A stretch of DNA of 64,000 nt from an uncultured Bacteroidales bacterium (GCA_937894795.1 CALCQV010000071.1:25878-89877); one strand, 5' to 3'. Counted from the first letter of the stretch, positions 8,495 through 16,721 are shown. The notes: generated from the sequence alone by a model not told the origin. Made by a program: numbers and translations.

Positions 8495-10426
8495 ATGAAA
8501 AAATCACTACTCTTAACATCAGCGTTATGCATCGCTCTTTTGGCAGGTGCACAGAAAGCTGGCAATTTGTCACTCTACAAAGCTCAGGCTAAGCCTGCCG
8601 GAATAGAGTACATTGATCAAAATTCTGAAGTTCAGGTACCTGGATTGTACAATGCTAACTCAATTGTCAGCAGGGAAATTAGTAAAACAGAAATTGCATC
8701 TTCCATTAATGTTTATGGAATATTGAATACCGAGCAATCGGTAGTGAGAACTGATCCTGCAAACAACATGGTACTTTTTGGAAGTCGTGCAGGTGGCCCA
8801 TTCTCTGCCACAGGCAATGATTTGGGCTTTGCATACTCTTCAGATAGGGGTGCAACTTTTACGCATTTCACTGTGAGTGGAGATGGTAATCTTATCCGTT
8901 ATCCCAGCATTGAACTCTACAATCCTCAGGGAAACACTAATCCCGCAAATATGTATGCTATCTTTTCTGGTCCTATTACTACTGGAGCAGGTTGGACACA
9001 TAATTTACTTGGCAGTGTGAAACTTGATGGAACAAGTGACCTGGATTTTAATGTTATTCCTTATGCTGCATCAACTTCTTATCAGAATATTTTAAACATT
9101 AAATTAACTGCTACAAGTGATAACAAATTTCATGTAGCTTCCCAGAGACTTGATGGAACTTCAACAGCACCTATTTATGTTGGTCTTGAAGTAGTAAATG
9201 GAGTATGGAATTCAACTACTAATAAAGTTGACTGGAATCCTGATCCTGTTCTTGTGAATATGGAACTTGATGAGGCTAACCGTATTGATTCACCTGGATT
9301 GGTCTTTACTGAAGATGGGTCACTTGGTTATCTGATTGCTACAGGTGTTGATCCTGAATATAATCCTTATGGAGTTGAATGGCCTGTTGTATTTAAGACA
9401 CTTGATGGAGGAGAAACATGGGAAAAAGTCCCAGGTTATGATTTTTCTGAAATAGCATTATTCGAACAGTATCTTTATCCCACAGCATCTGATTTGGAGC
9501 TTTTTATCCCAAGATGGTATAACAAATGGATACCGTCAGCAACTGCTGTCTCTGTAACTAATGCTTATACAATTGACCAAAATGGCAATCTTCATATTGC
9601 AGGACCTATAAAAAGTACTTCATCACTTGATCCTGACTCGTTAACTTATTTCTATGGAGATCCTAACCTTATTTTTGATGTGTTTATGCAAGGCGACGGT
9701 ACATGGAATGCTGTATTCGTAGATACAATTCGTACCGATGCAACTGATGAAACAGTTCCTTTCTTGCTAGGATGGGATCAACGCCTCGGTTTCAGTACTA
9801 CAGAGGATAGATCAAAATTATTTCTCACATGGATGGATACAGATCCAAAATTCTGGGGAGGAGGTAGTACAACTATGAATACTCAACCTGACATTTTTAC
9901 ATGGGGTTTCGATGTTGCAAATAATATGATGACACTTCCAGTTAATGAAACTGCTTTGGGAGATTTCTGGGGAGATAACTTTTGGATGCATGTAGGAGAT
10001 TTAGTTTTTGAAGAAGGTGATCAATATACCATTCCTGTTACAACTTCTAAATCATTTAATGAATCAGGAACGGAATCTGACCCTATGGTTCACTCATATG
10101 TTAATGGACTCACTGTGGCTGAAGCTGATTTTACCATTGTTGATGTGGAGACTATTGGTTTGCCTTCAGGCTTTAATGTTGAGCAAAATTATCCAAATCC
10201 ATTCACAAGTATTTCACAGATTAAAATAACGCTTAGTAAAACTGCTAAAGTATCTATTGAAGTATATAATATGATGGGCAAGAAGGTTACTGAACTTGCT
10301 GCTCAGCAATATGGTGTCGGTAGTCACTTAATTAATATCAATTCAAATGATTTGACTCCTGGTATGTATATCTATACAGTGTCAGCTAATGGTGAACGTG
10401 TTTCACGGAAAATGACCATCAAGTAA
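8495..10426 (+). CDS. T9SS-exported Asp-box (sialidase-fold-like) protein, paralogue 3 (divergent)
   Basis: A 643-residue protein with signal peptide MKKSLLLTSALCIALLAGA. Asp-box motifs SSDRGATF (about residue 112) and TLDGGETW (about 302) are in the same positions as in the two upstream copies. A type-A T9SS sorting domain follows from about residue 553 (QNYPNPFTSISQI, YNMMGKKV, LTPGMYIYTV, SRKMTIK). Architecture and length match the neighbours, but the sequence is clearly more diverged, and the codons look more A/T-ending (an impression, not measured). It has its own TAnnTTTG promoter and terminator, so the three copies are separate transcription units. Function is unknown. A frame at 10008-10229 inside it is a shadow. 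Confidence 0.87.
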   Translation: MKKSLLLTSALCIALLAGAQKAGNLSLYKAQAKPAGIEYIDQNSEVQVPGLYNANSIVSREISKTEIASSINVYGILNTEQSVVRTDPANNMVLFGSRAGGPFSATGNDLGFAYSSDRGATFTHFTVSGDGNLIRYPSIELYNPQGNTNPANMYAIFSGPITTGAGWTHNLLGSVKLDGTSDLDFNVIPYAASTSYQNILNIKLTATSDNKFHVASQRLDGTSTAPIYVGLEVVNGVWNSTTNKVDWNPDPVLVNMELDEANRIDSPGLVFTEDGSLGYLIATGVDPEYNPYGVEWPVVFKTLDGGETWEKVPGYDFSEIALFEQYLYPTASDLELFIPRWYNKWIPSATAVSVTNAYTIDQNGNLHIAGPIKSTSSLDPDSLTYFYGDPNLIFDVFMQGDGTWNAVFVDTIRTDATDETVPFLLGWDQRLGFSTTEDRSKLFLTWMDTDPKFWGGGSTTMNTQPDIFTWGFDVANNMMTLPVNETALGDFWGDNFWMHVGDLVFEEGDQYTIPVTTSKSFNESGTESDPMVHSYVNGLTVAEADFTIVDVETIGLPSGFNVEQNYPNPFTSISQIKITLSKTAKVSIEVYNMMGKKVTELAAQQYGVGSHLININSNDLTPGMYIYTVSANGERVSRKMTIK

Positions 10427-10455
10427 CAGTGTATTCCTAATATTTTTGAAAAAAG

Positions 10456-10484
10456 AACCTGCTAATCAAGCAGGTTTTTTTTTG
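10456..10484 (+). terminator. Rho-independent terminator after paralogue 3
   Basis: Perfect stem AACCTGCT / AGCAGGTT with loop AATCA, followed by a run of T. It lies 30 bp after the stop codon. Confidence 0.85.
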
Positions 10485-10561
10485 GTTTATTCATAAGAAT
10501 GTGTTCAAATTTCAATTATATCGCAATATTTGCTACCATTTTTAACATACAGATTGAAATA

Positions 10562-11008
10562 AGATCATTTGATAATGGGCTGGATCTTGGGTTTGATGTT
10601 TCAAATATAGGACTGTACTATTTTGGCCATACAGTATGCCACAAATAACTAAAGATGAGATTGGTTGCATCTATGTAGTTTATTCCGGTTTTACTGAATC
10701 TTTTAATGATTGTTCTTAGCAACTCAGACACATCTGGGTACGTGAATCTAGTGATGGCAGTTACAATGCTGAATTCGACAAGTCTGATGTGATCAATATC
10801 GGTGTTAATAATATTGCAGTAAGTGATTTCCAGGGGCTATTATCCTAATCCATTTACTGGAAGTAATGGAATTGCTGTTACATTGAGGAATGCGTCAAAT
10901 GTAAATTTGAAAGTAAATGATTTATTAGGTCGCCAGGTTTTGGATGTTCCTTCTCAGAGTTATTCTGTGGGTGAGACAAAAATGGTATTTGAGTTACTGT
11001 TTTATTAG
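10562..11008 (+). pseudogene. Decayed T9SS cargo gene (Asp-box-like remnant plus type-A sorting domain)
   Basis: Translating piecewise gives consecutive fragments of one protein. Frame 2 from 10562 reads RSFDNGLDLGFDVSNIGLYY. Frame 1 from 10636 reads MPQITKDEIGCIYVVYSGF..., then meets an in-frame TAG at 10717-10719. The same frame continues QLRHIWVRESSDGSYNAEF... to a stop near 10846. Frame 2 from 10823 then gives the sorting-domain start YYPNPFTGSNGIAVTL, NDLLGRQVLDV and VGETKMVFEL, and ends at 11008. At least two frameshifts, one internal stop, loss of the N-terminal part and a truncated sorting domain show it is dead. The HIW-RESSDGS stretch is not obviously alignable with the three intact neighbours, so it may come from a different T9SS cargo subfamily. 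Confidence 0.75.
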
Positions 11009-11143
11009 ATAGGTTTGTTTAGTAATCACACTTTTCCCAGTTGTAAAATATTGGGTCATTAATAGTGTATGAATTAATTATTGCTAAGAATGTGATAAAT
11101 GGTGTCTTGTACTATTATTAGAATAGATATGATAATGTAATTT

Positions 11144-11173
11144 ACAAACAGGGACCTTTATGTCCCTGTTTGT
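11144..11173. terminator. Bidirectional hairpin between the pseudogene and the orphan gene
   Basis: A perfect 12-bp stem, ACAAACAGGGAC / GTCCCTGTTTGT, with loop CTTTAT. It sits 12 bp beyond the stop of the minus-strand gene at 11186 and 136 bp beyond the pseudogene. It may serve transcripts from both sides. Confidence 0.7.
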
Positions 11174-11185
11174 TTAATTGATGAT

Positions 11186-11587
11186 TTAGATATCATAACC
11201 ACCTACAACAATTCGAAGGGATCCAATACAGAAATTGACGGGATTCGAGAAAGTATAACATGGAGTTGGTTGTGTATAAACATTTACATTTAAAACTAAT
11301 GATGGGCAAGCTGTAACACTTGAATGATTCCAATAAGCTGGTATATTATAAATTGATTTTCCATGAACATATGGAACTTGCCAAACCCCACCATCACTAT
11401 CTGAAACTTTAACATATCCGGTTGCATTGGTTGGAATATCAGCTTCGTTGTTAATTGTAACACGATAATAATAAACAGCATCTAATGGTAACATTCCAGT
11501 CTTATTAAATGAACTAGAAGTTAAAATTACAATAGCTGATACTAAGAACAGCCCAAATGTAGTAAATCTTAAGAGTTTCTTTTTCAT
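11186..11587 (-). CDS. Small secreted protein of unknown function
   Basis: A 133-residue protein that I do not recognise. It starts MKKKLLRFTTFGLFLVSAIVI, a clear export signal without a lipobox. The mature part is rich in Val, Tyr, Asn and Thr, suggesting a small all-beta domain, and has three cysteines (TACPSL, TPCYTF, NFCIGS). There is no T9SS sorting domain and no repeats. It is monocistronic, between a decayed T9SS gene and the iorAB operon, and is followed by a strong hairpin. The 144-bp upstream gap has only a weak TATATTCG -10-like site. Real coding is supported by the signal peptide and a sensible composition; function is open. Confidence 0.7.
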   Translation of the reverse strand: MKKKLLRFTTFGLFLVSAIVILTSSSFNKTGMLPLDAVYYYRVTINNEADIPTNATGYVKVSDSDGGVWQVPYVHGKSIYNIPAYWNHSSVTACPSLVLNVNVYTQPTPCYTFSNPVNFCIGSLRIVVGGYDI

Positions 11588-11731
11588 TGTTTTAAATTTT
11601 AGGTTAATAGAACGTTTAATTGTAATGCGAATATACGATAAAGGTGTTTATAACAAAATATTATTTGGATTATAAACAATAATATTATCGCAAATTCATT
11701 CATTCCAATTAGAAAAACAGAGAGAAGAAAA

Positions 11732-13009
11732 CTATAACGGCATCAATGATGCCTTAACCGGTATATTCAGTGAATCAAGCATACGCCCCATGTCAAGCCT
11801 GAGTTTTGTATATTCAGCCATCTTTTCCTTCTTTACGGGTAAGGAAGGTGGCGACTCTACCTTTAAGGGATCAACAGGTGAACCATTCTTATAGAATCTG
11901 AAATCCAGATGAGGCCCGGTTGATAGTCCTGAGCTGCCTACATAACCAATAACCTGTCCTTGCTGTACCCTTGCCCCGGCGCGTACACCCTTGCCATAAC
12001 CGCTCAGGTGCAGGTAGGCAGTGGTATAGGTTGAGTTATGCCTTATCTTTATCATTCTTCCTGCTCCACCTGCATAACGGGCATCAATAACGGTACCGCT
12101 GCCTATGGCATGAACCGGTGTGCCTTTTGGTGCAGCATAGTCAACTCCATGATGGGGCCGCCTGATCCTTAAAACAGGGTGCAGACGGCTATTTGAAAAG
12201 CGTGAACTGATTCTTGAGAATTTTAACGGCGACTTTAAAAATGCACGTCGCACACTCTGCCCTTTTTCATCAAAGTAATCAGCGTTCTCATCCTGCACGA
12301 ACCTGAAGGCAAAGTTGTCTTTACCATTATGGTTAAAGCGGGCAGATTGGATATTTCCCAAGCCTATAGGCTCTCCGTCAACAAAAAGCTCTTCATAGAT
12401 AGCGGTAAAGTTATCCCCTTTCTGTATGGCATAAAAGTCAATGGTCCAGGCAAATATTTCACTGAGTGCGATTGTAAGATTGGGGTTGGCCTTCATTTCC
12501 ATCATTGCATTCCATAAGGAGGAGGTTATGGTGCCTGAAGCAGATTTCAACCTGATCTCTATATCTTTCTCCCCATCGTGAACATACAGTGAGTCACCCG
12601 CCTCGAATACAACGTATTTGGTTGGGCTGCTCTCGTATATGAAGTAGTGTACTCTAGGTACGGAATCATTGGTCAGGAGGATCGTGTATTTATTACCCTT
12701 TCTTATCTTCCTCACATCAAAGATACCGCTTGCCCTCTGCACCAGTTGTTCAATTGATCCCATATCGAGGTTATACTGAAGCAGGATGGTAGAGAGGTTC
12801 TCCCCATCCTTTACTTCATCTTTCACTACCTGGAACGAGTCAACCACTATACCATACTCAATTCTTGGTTCAGGTACGTAATTGTTGTCAGTCTCAGGTG
12901 CTTTCCTTAAACCTGTAAAATAGTAATCGAGTGAAAAAACCAACGCTACAGCCAAAAAAGCTATAGCTGTGTATATTATTATCCTTTGTCGCGTGAAGTA
13001 TTTCGTCAT
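11732..13009 (-). CDS. Membrane-anchored M23 family peptidoglycan metallopeptidase
   Basis: A 425-residue envelope protein with one N-terminal membrane helix (about residues 9-30) and a periplasmic body. Residues about 55-120 (VKDGENLSTILLQYNLDM) resemble a LysM/OapA-type wall-binding module. The C-terminal M23 (LytM) domain, about residues 280-385, has the zinc motif HGVD in PHHGVDYAAPKGTPVHA, then AYLHLSG, then TGPHLDFRFY. In the last motif the usual HxH is HxD, so one zinc ligand His is replaced by Asp. Members cut peptide cross-links of peptidoglycan or act as cell-wall hydrolase regulators. Its start overlaps the iorB stop by 4 bp (ATGA), implying translational coupling to an unrelated metabolic operon. 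Confidence 0.88.
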   Translation of the reverse strand: MTKYFTRQRIIIYTAIAFLAVALVFSLDYYFTGLRKAPETDNNYVPEPRIEYGIVVDSFQVVKDEVKDGENLSTILLQYNLDMGSIEQLVQRASGIFDVRKIRKGNKYTILLTNDSVPRVHYFIYESSPTKYVVFEAGDSLYVHDGEKDIEIRLKSASGTITSSLWNAMMEMKANPNLTIALSEIFAWTIDFYAIQKGDNFTAIYEELFVDGEPIGLGNIQSARFNHNGKDNFAFRFVQDENADYFDEKGQSVRRAFLKSPLKFSRISSRFSNSRLHPVLRIRRPHHGVDYAAPKGTPVHAIGSGTVIDARYAGGAGRMIKIRHNSTYTTAYLHLSGYGKGVRAGARVQQGQVIGYVGSSGLSTGPHLDFRFYKNGSPVDPLKVESPPSLPVKKEKMAEYTKLRLDMGRMLDSLNIPVKASLMPL

Positions 13010-13599
13010 TGAGTTATCGGGAGTTTTTGCAGTGCTATTTCATAACCGGCTTTCAGGGCATTCAGGTTTGTGTTGATAACATCCTCACCTTTACGACTGA
13101 AAATAGATTTTATGGCATTCTGCAACTCCTCATACGATATATCAAGGAAAGGACAGGCGGCACCGAGTATTACCATGTTAGCCGACTTTGGAGAACCAAG
13201 TTCTTTGGCTATCTCATCGGCATCCAGGGCAATCTGGTTAGGCTGTGATTCAATCTCACTGATTATACTCTCCATTTGAGGGTAGTTTTTGATGTTTACG
13301 TAAGGCTTTGTATTGGTAATGAGCCATCCCTGGGGTGAAAGCATCGGGAGGTAACGCAATGACTCCATAGGCTCCACTGAAATAATCATATCAGCCTTAC
13401 CTATGGGTATCAGGTCGGAAGCTATTTCCCGGTCTGAAATACGCAGATTTGACTGCACATCACCACCTCTTTGACTCATTCCGTGTACTTCAGCCTGTTT
13501 CAAATAGAGGCCTGCATTTAAGGCAGCTGTTCCAATGGTTGCTGCAATGGATAATATACCCTGACCACCAACTCCTGCTAGTATTATATCTTTCTTCAT
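13006..13599 (-). CDS. iorB: Indolepyruvate:ferredoxin oxidoreductase beta subunit
   Basis: A 197-residue cytoplasmic subunit of the 2-oxoacid:acceptor oxidoreductase gamma/beta family. The N-terminus IILAGVGGQGILSIAATIG is the typical Gly-rich loop of this domain, followed by AEVHGMSQRGGDVQSNLRI, also characteristic. With IorA it converts aryl pyruvates and CoA to aryl-acetyl-CoA and CO2, reducing ferredoxin, in fermentation of Trp, Phe and Tyr. It starts 8 bp after the iorA stop and overlaps the M23 peptidase gene by 4 bp. Length and motifs are normal. Confidence 0.92.
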   Translation of the reverse strand: MKKDIILAGVGGQGILSIAATIGTAALNAGLYLKQAEVHGMSQRGGDVQSNLRISDREIASDLIPIGKADMIISVEPMESLRYLPMLSPQGWLITNTKPYVNIKNYPQMESIISEIESQPNQIALDADEIAKELGSPKSANMVILGAACPFLDISYEELQNAIKSIFSRKGEDVINTNLNALKAGYEIALQKLPITQ

Positions 13600-13607
13600 G
13601 ATTATGC

Positions 13608-15227
13608 CTAAATATTTTCAGTTATTGCTTTTTTCTTCTCATCTCTTATTTTCCTTGTGGCTGTTTGAATACATTCACGTCGTGGTATTATCACTGATAC
13701 ACCATTATATTCAATCTCCTCCTTCATAATGCCAAGGTTCTCCTCATGATACTTGGGTGAAGGATTGATTACCCTAACGTGATCTTCTTCCACACCCAAT
13801 GCAATACATATGGCTTCTATCTTTCCGGTGGCTGCCGAATTCTGACCGCCGGTCATTCCGGTGGTTGCATTATCAAGAATCATCACCGTTATGTTTGATT
13901 TATCATTTACGGCATCCAATAAGCCTGTCATGCCTGAATGAGTGAAAGTTGAGTCGCCAATAACAGCCACTGCCGGAACAAGGCCTGCATCGGCTGCTCC
14001 CTTGGCCATAGTGATGGAAGCGCCCATATCAACACATGAATTAATGGCATTGAAAGGCTCCATTGCTCCCAGAGTGTAACAGCCTATGTCAGCAAAAACC
14101 CTGCCCTTGCTAACGCTTGACAATGCTTCATTCAATGCATCATAACTGTATATATGCGGACAGCCCTTGCAGAGTGAAGGCGGACGTGCCGCAACAAGTG
14201 AAGGAATATCCTTGCCACGAGTATCATTCATCCCGAGTGCACGGGCAATGATATTGGGGTTTAATTCACCATCGCGGGGAACCGTACCATCCAACCGGCC
14301 CTTGATAGGCTTGCCATTGTTCATGAATCCGCGTAGTGATTCTTCAACTATGGGGTAACCATCTTCAAGTACCAATATTGAATCACATGCATTGTAAAAA
14401 TCAGCAACCATCTTATCAGGCAGTGGGTACTGACCTATATGAAGCACAGGATGTGTTACGTGATGATTCTCATAATTCTCGATCAAATAGTTGAATGCTA
14501 TACCACAGGTAATGATACCCATGCGCTTGTCAGGATGGTCAATCAGTTTATTGAATGGAGAGTTTTCTGAGTTTTCAATGAACTTTCCCTGTTTCTCGAG
14601 TAAATGTTTGTACTGTCGTCGGGCAATGGCGGGCAGGAGGATGAACTGCTTCAGGTTACCCGGAAGCTTTATTTCATTCTGAGCCTTGAGCTCCCTGCGG
14701 GCGACACCTGAACGGGAGTGGGCCAGGCGGGTAGTAACGCGCATCAGCACCGGTGTGGCCATTGATTCACTTAGTTCAAAGGCATAATGCACCATATCAT
14801 ACGCTTCCTGCTGATTGCCGGGTTCAAAGATGGGTATCATGGCAAACTTGCCAAAGAACCTTGAATCCTGTTCATTCTGTGATGAATGCATGGAAGGATC
14901 ATCAGCCACCAGGACTATGAGGCCGCCATTGGCTCCTGTAATTGCCGAGTTCATAAATGGGTCAGCAGCAACATTCAAGCCTACATGCTTCATGCATACC
15001 ATGGCTCTTTTACCGGTATACGACATGCCAAGGGCTGTTTCCATGGCCGTTTTTTCATTGGCACCCCAAATCGCTTTAATCTTACCTGATTTTGCCTCTT
15101 TGGAGTTCATAACATACTCAGTGATTTCCGTAGATGGAGTGCCGGGGTAGGCATAAATACCTGATAAACCGGAATCGATTGCACCCTGGGCAATTGCCTC
15201 ATCACCCAATAATAATAATTTCTGCAT
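13608..15227 (-). CDS. iorA: Indolepyruvate:ferredoxin oxidoreductase alpha subunit, short form
   Basis: A 539-residue thiamine-diphosphate enzyme. The N-terminal part (YAYPGTPSTEITEYV) is the pyrimidine-binding domain. CKGCPHIYSYDAL near residue 355 and GDSTFTHSGMTGLLDAV near residue 430 belong to the ThDP/Mg-binding domain. The chain ends at about ...RKIRDEKKKAITENI, with no CxxCxxCxxxC ferredoxin module, whereas the archaeal type is longer and carries two 4Fe-4S clusters. Electron transfer must therefore use a separate ferredoxin, as I believe is usual in Bacteroidota (from memory). First gene of iorA-iorB-M23; a TAnnTTTG element lies 45 bp upstream. Confidence 0.93.
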   Translation of the reverse strand: MQKLLLLGDEAIAQGAIDSGLSGIYAYPGTPSTEITEYVMNSKEAKSGKIKAIWGANEKTAMETALGMSYTGKRAMVCMKHVGLNVAADPFMNSAITGANGGLIVLVADDPSMHSSQNEQDSRFFGKFAMIPIFEPGNQQEAYDMVHYAFELSESMATPVLMRVTTRLAHSRSGVARRELKAQNEIKLPGNLKQFILLPAIARRQYKHLLEKQGKFIENSENSPFNKLIDHPDKRMGIITCGIAFNYLIENYENHHVTHPVLHIGQYPLPDKMVADFYNACDSILVLEDGYPIVEESLRGFMNNGKPIKGRLDGTVPRDGELNPNIIARALGMNDTRGKDIPSLVAARPPSLCKGCPHIYSYDALNEALSSVSKGRVFADIGCYTLGAMEPFNAINSCVDMGASITMAKGAADAGLVPAVAVIGDSTFTHSGMTGLLDAVNDKSNITVMILDNATTGMTGGQNSAATGKIEAICIALGVEEDHVRVINPSPKYHEENLGIMKEEIEYNGVSVIIPRRECIQTATRKIRDEKKKAITENI

Positions 15228-15271
15228 TACGTATTTTAGTTTTTGATTTGTCAGTTAGCTACTGGTGTGCG

Positions 15272-15279
15272 CAAAATTA
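15272..15279 (-). promoter_or_regulatory. TAnnTTTG -10 element for iorA
   Basis: Minus-strand TAATTTTG matches the consensus and lies 45 bp upstream of the iorA ATG at 15227. Confidence 0.5.
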
Positions 15280-15441
15280 TAAAAATTGGGCAAACCATGC
15301 CCATAAAAACCCATTAGTTATTCAAATTAAACTATCTACCTTTGGAATCACTTTGAACCACCCGGTGAGATGAAAAATCTGAACTAATTGTGGTTTGGAT
15401 GGTTTTATGATGCAATTTATTTTCAGTAAAATCATTTTATC

Positions 15442-16026
15442 ATGAATTTCCTTGCACACCTTTATCTGGCTGACAATGATGATGATAGCATTATTGGAAA
15501 TTTCATTGCCGACCACGTTAAAGGAAACAGTATCAATTTATATAGCGAAACCATAAAACGTGGAATACGTTTCCATCGGATGATTGATGAATTTACTGAC
15601 AGGAATGATATTGTAATGGAAACTGTTGTTAATCTGCGTCCCCATTACCGTAAGTATGCAGGTGTAGTGCTCGATATGTATTACGATCATTTCCTGGGAA
15701 TCCAATGGGCCCGGTATTCAAATGAACCCTTACCCGACTTTACGCTCCGTATGTATGCGGTACTAACCTCACACATGAGCATTTTACCCAAACGCTCTCA
15801 ATATATTCTCCCTTACATGATTGAAGGAAACTGGTTGCTTAATTACCAACATTTTGATGGACTCCATCGGGCACTCAGCGGTATTGCCAGTCGTACCAAA
15901 TTCAATTCGGGATTAGAGAGTTCAGTAGAGCATTTAAGGGATAACTATGAATTCTACAGATCATCATTCAATGATTTCTTTCCCCAATTGATAAAATACA
16001 GCAAGAGTGAAAATTATGAATATTAA
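15442..16026 (+). CDS. Acyl-carrier-protein phosphodiesterase-like protein (AcpH/DUF479 family)
   Basis: A 194-residue protein starting MNFLAHLYLADNDDDSIIGN, the family's hallmark N-terminus, with FIADHVKG and an HRMIDEFTD metal-site-like motif soon after. E. coli AcpH removes the 4'-phosphopantetheine arm from holo-ACP, and the family has a distant HD-like fold. Here DMYYDHFLGIQWARY and the length match the family. No signal peptide is present, so it is cytoplasmic. It stands alone between the divergent iorA and rpmB. Many homologues are untested, so the specific activity is inferred. Confidence 0.85.
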   Translation: MNFLAHLYLADNDDDSIIGNFIADHVKGNSINLYSETIKRGIRFHRMIDEFTDRNDIVMETVVNLRPHYRKYAGVVLDMYYDHFLGIQWARYSNEPLPDFTLRMYAVLTSHMSILPKRSQYILPYMIEGNWLLNYQHFDGLHRALSGIASRTKFNSGLESSVEHLRDNYEFYRSSFNDFFPQLIKYSKSENYEY

Positions 16027-16200
16027 CCCCTTTTTTCAACATCAAATATAGGTGAATATGCAGTTTTCAGGTCATCAACCTGAAATGGACAAACAGTTTG
16101 ATAAAGCTTTTTAAAAATAATTGAAGGAATATTTGGTGAATTGAAAAAAAATACTGTTCTTTGCAGTCCCAAAAAATAAACCGCATAAGATAATATAGTC

Positions 16201-16440
16201 ATGTCAAGAATTTGCGAAATCACAGGTAAAGGAATGATGGTGGGCAACAAAGTTTCTCACTCCAATATAAAGACCAAACGCAGGTTTTATCCTAATCTGC
16301 AGACCAAAAAATTCTATATCCCTGAAGAGGATGCCTGGATCACTTTAAAAGTGTCGGCCGATGGTTTGCGTCATATCAGCAAAAAGGGCATCAGTGCCTG
16401 TTTGAAGGATGCCGAAGCAAAAGGATTTATAATCAGGTAA
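16201..16440 (+). CDS. rpmB: 50S ribosomal protein L28
   Basis: A 79-residue basic protein with the L28 pattern: MSRICEITGKGMMVGNKVSH, then KTKRRFYPNLQTKKFYI, ending SADGLRHISKKGISACL. It is a late-assembling large-subunit protein. There is no CxxC zinc pair, so it appears to be the zinc-free form. In many Bacteroidota rpmB is followed by rpmG (L33) and a short DUF4295 gene, but here a strong terminator follows directly and neither is seen. Length and motifs are normal. Confidence 0.97.
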   Translation: MSRICEITGKGMMVGNKVSHSNIKTKRRFYPNLQTKKFYIPEEDAWITLKVSADGLRHISKKGISACLKDAEAKGFIIR

Positions 16441-16461
16441 TAAGGTCATTATCAAAAGAGA

Positions 16462-16494
16462 TCAGGCTGTTGTATCACTACAACAGCTTTTTTT
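16462..16494 (+). terminator. Rho-independent terminator after rpmB
   Basis: Perfect 9-bp stem GCTGTTGTA / TACAACAGC with loop TCAC, followed by seven T, 25 bp after the rpmB stop. Confidence 0.9.
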
Positions 16495-16629
16495 ATTTGT
16501 GGTTGTTCCAAATAGCTGCACTCATCATCAGTCATATACGCATTTTTATACTGCAATAACCTGAATTGCACTAATCGGTATTTCAGATGTACGCCGGTAC
16601 CACCAAAGTTATATCAAACTTGCTACAAC

Positions 16630-16721
16630 TCCAGTACAGGTCCAGTATAACTCCAGTACAGGTCCAGTAATTATAGGGATTTACTGGAGTTACACTGGAC
16701 CTGTACTGGACCTGTACTGGA
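16630..16721. repeat. Inverted array of 11-bp units forming a long imperfect hairpin
   Basis: The left arm (16630-16670) reads as head-to-tail units TCCAGTACAGG, TCCAGTATAAC, TCCAGTACAGG and TCCAGTAA. The right arm (16681-16721) is the reverse complement of TCCAGTACAGG, TCCAGTACAGG, TCCAGTGTAAC, TCCAGTAA. The arms are separated by a 10-base loop and pair over about 41 bp with roughly seven mismatches, because the order of the two middle units differs between arms. It lies in the 454-bp non-coding gap 16441-16894, which also holds the rpmB terminator and the promoter at 16835. No protein signal was found in it. Confidence 0.85.

Noticed and set aside
10823..11008. A short stand-alone gene with a PNPF motif
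   Set aside because: The frame starts inside a larger set of homologous fragments in another frame and has no signal peptide, so it is the tail of a pseudogene.
16630..16721. CRISPR array
   Set aside because: Units are 11 bp with no spacers and are arranged as inverted arms; no cas genes are nearby.
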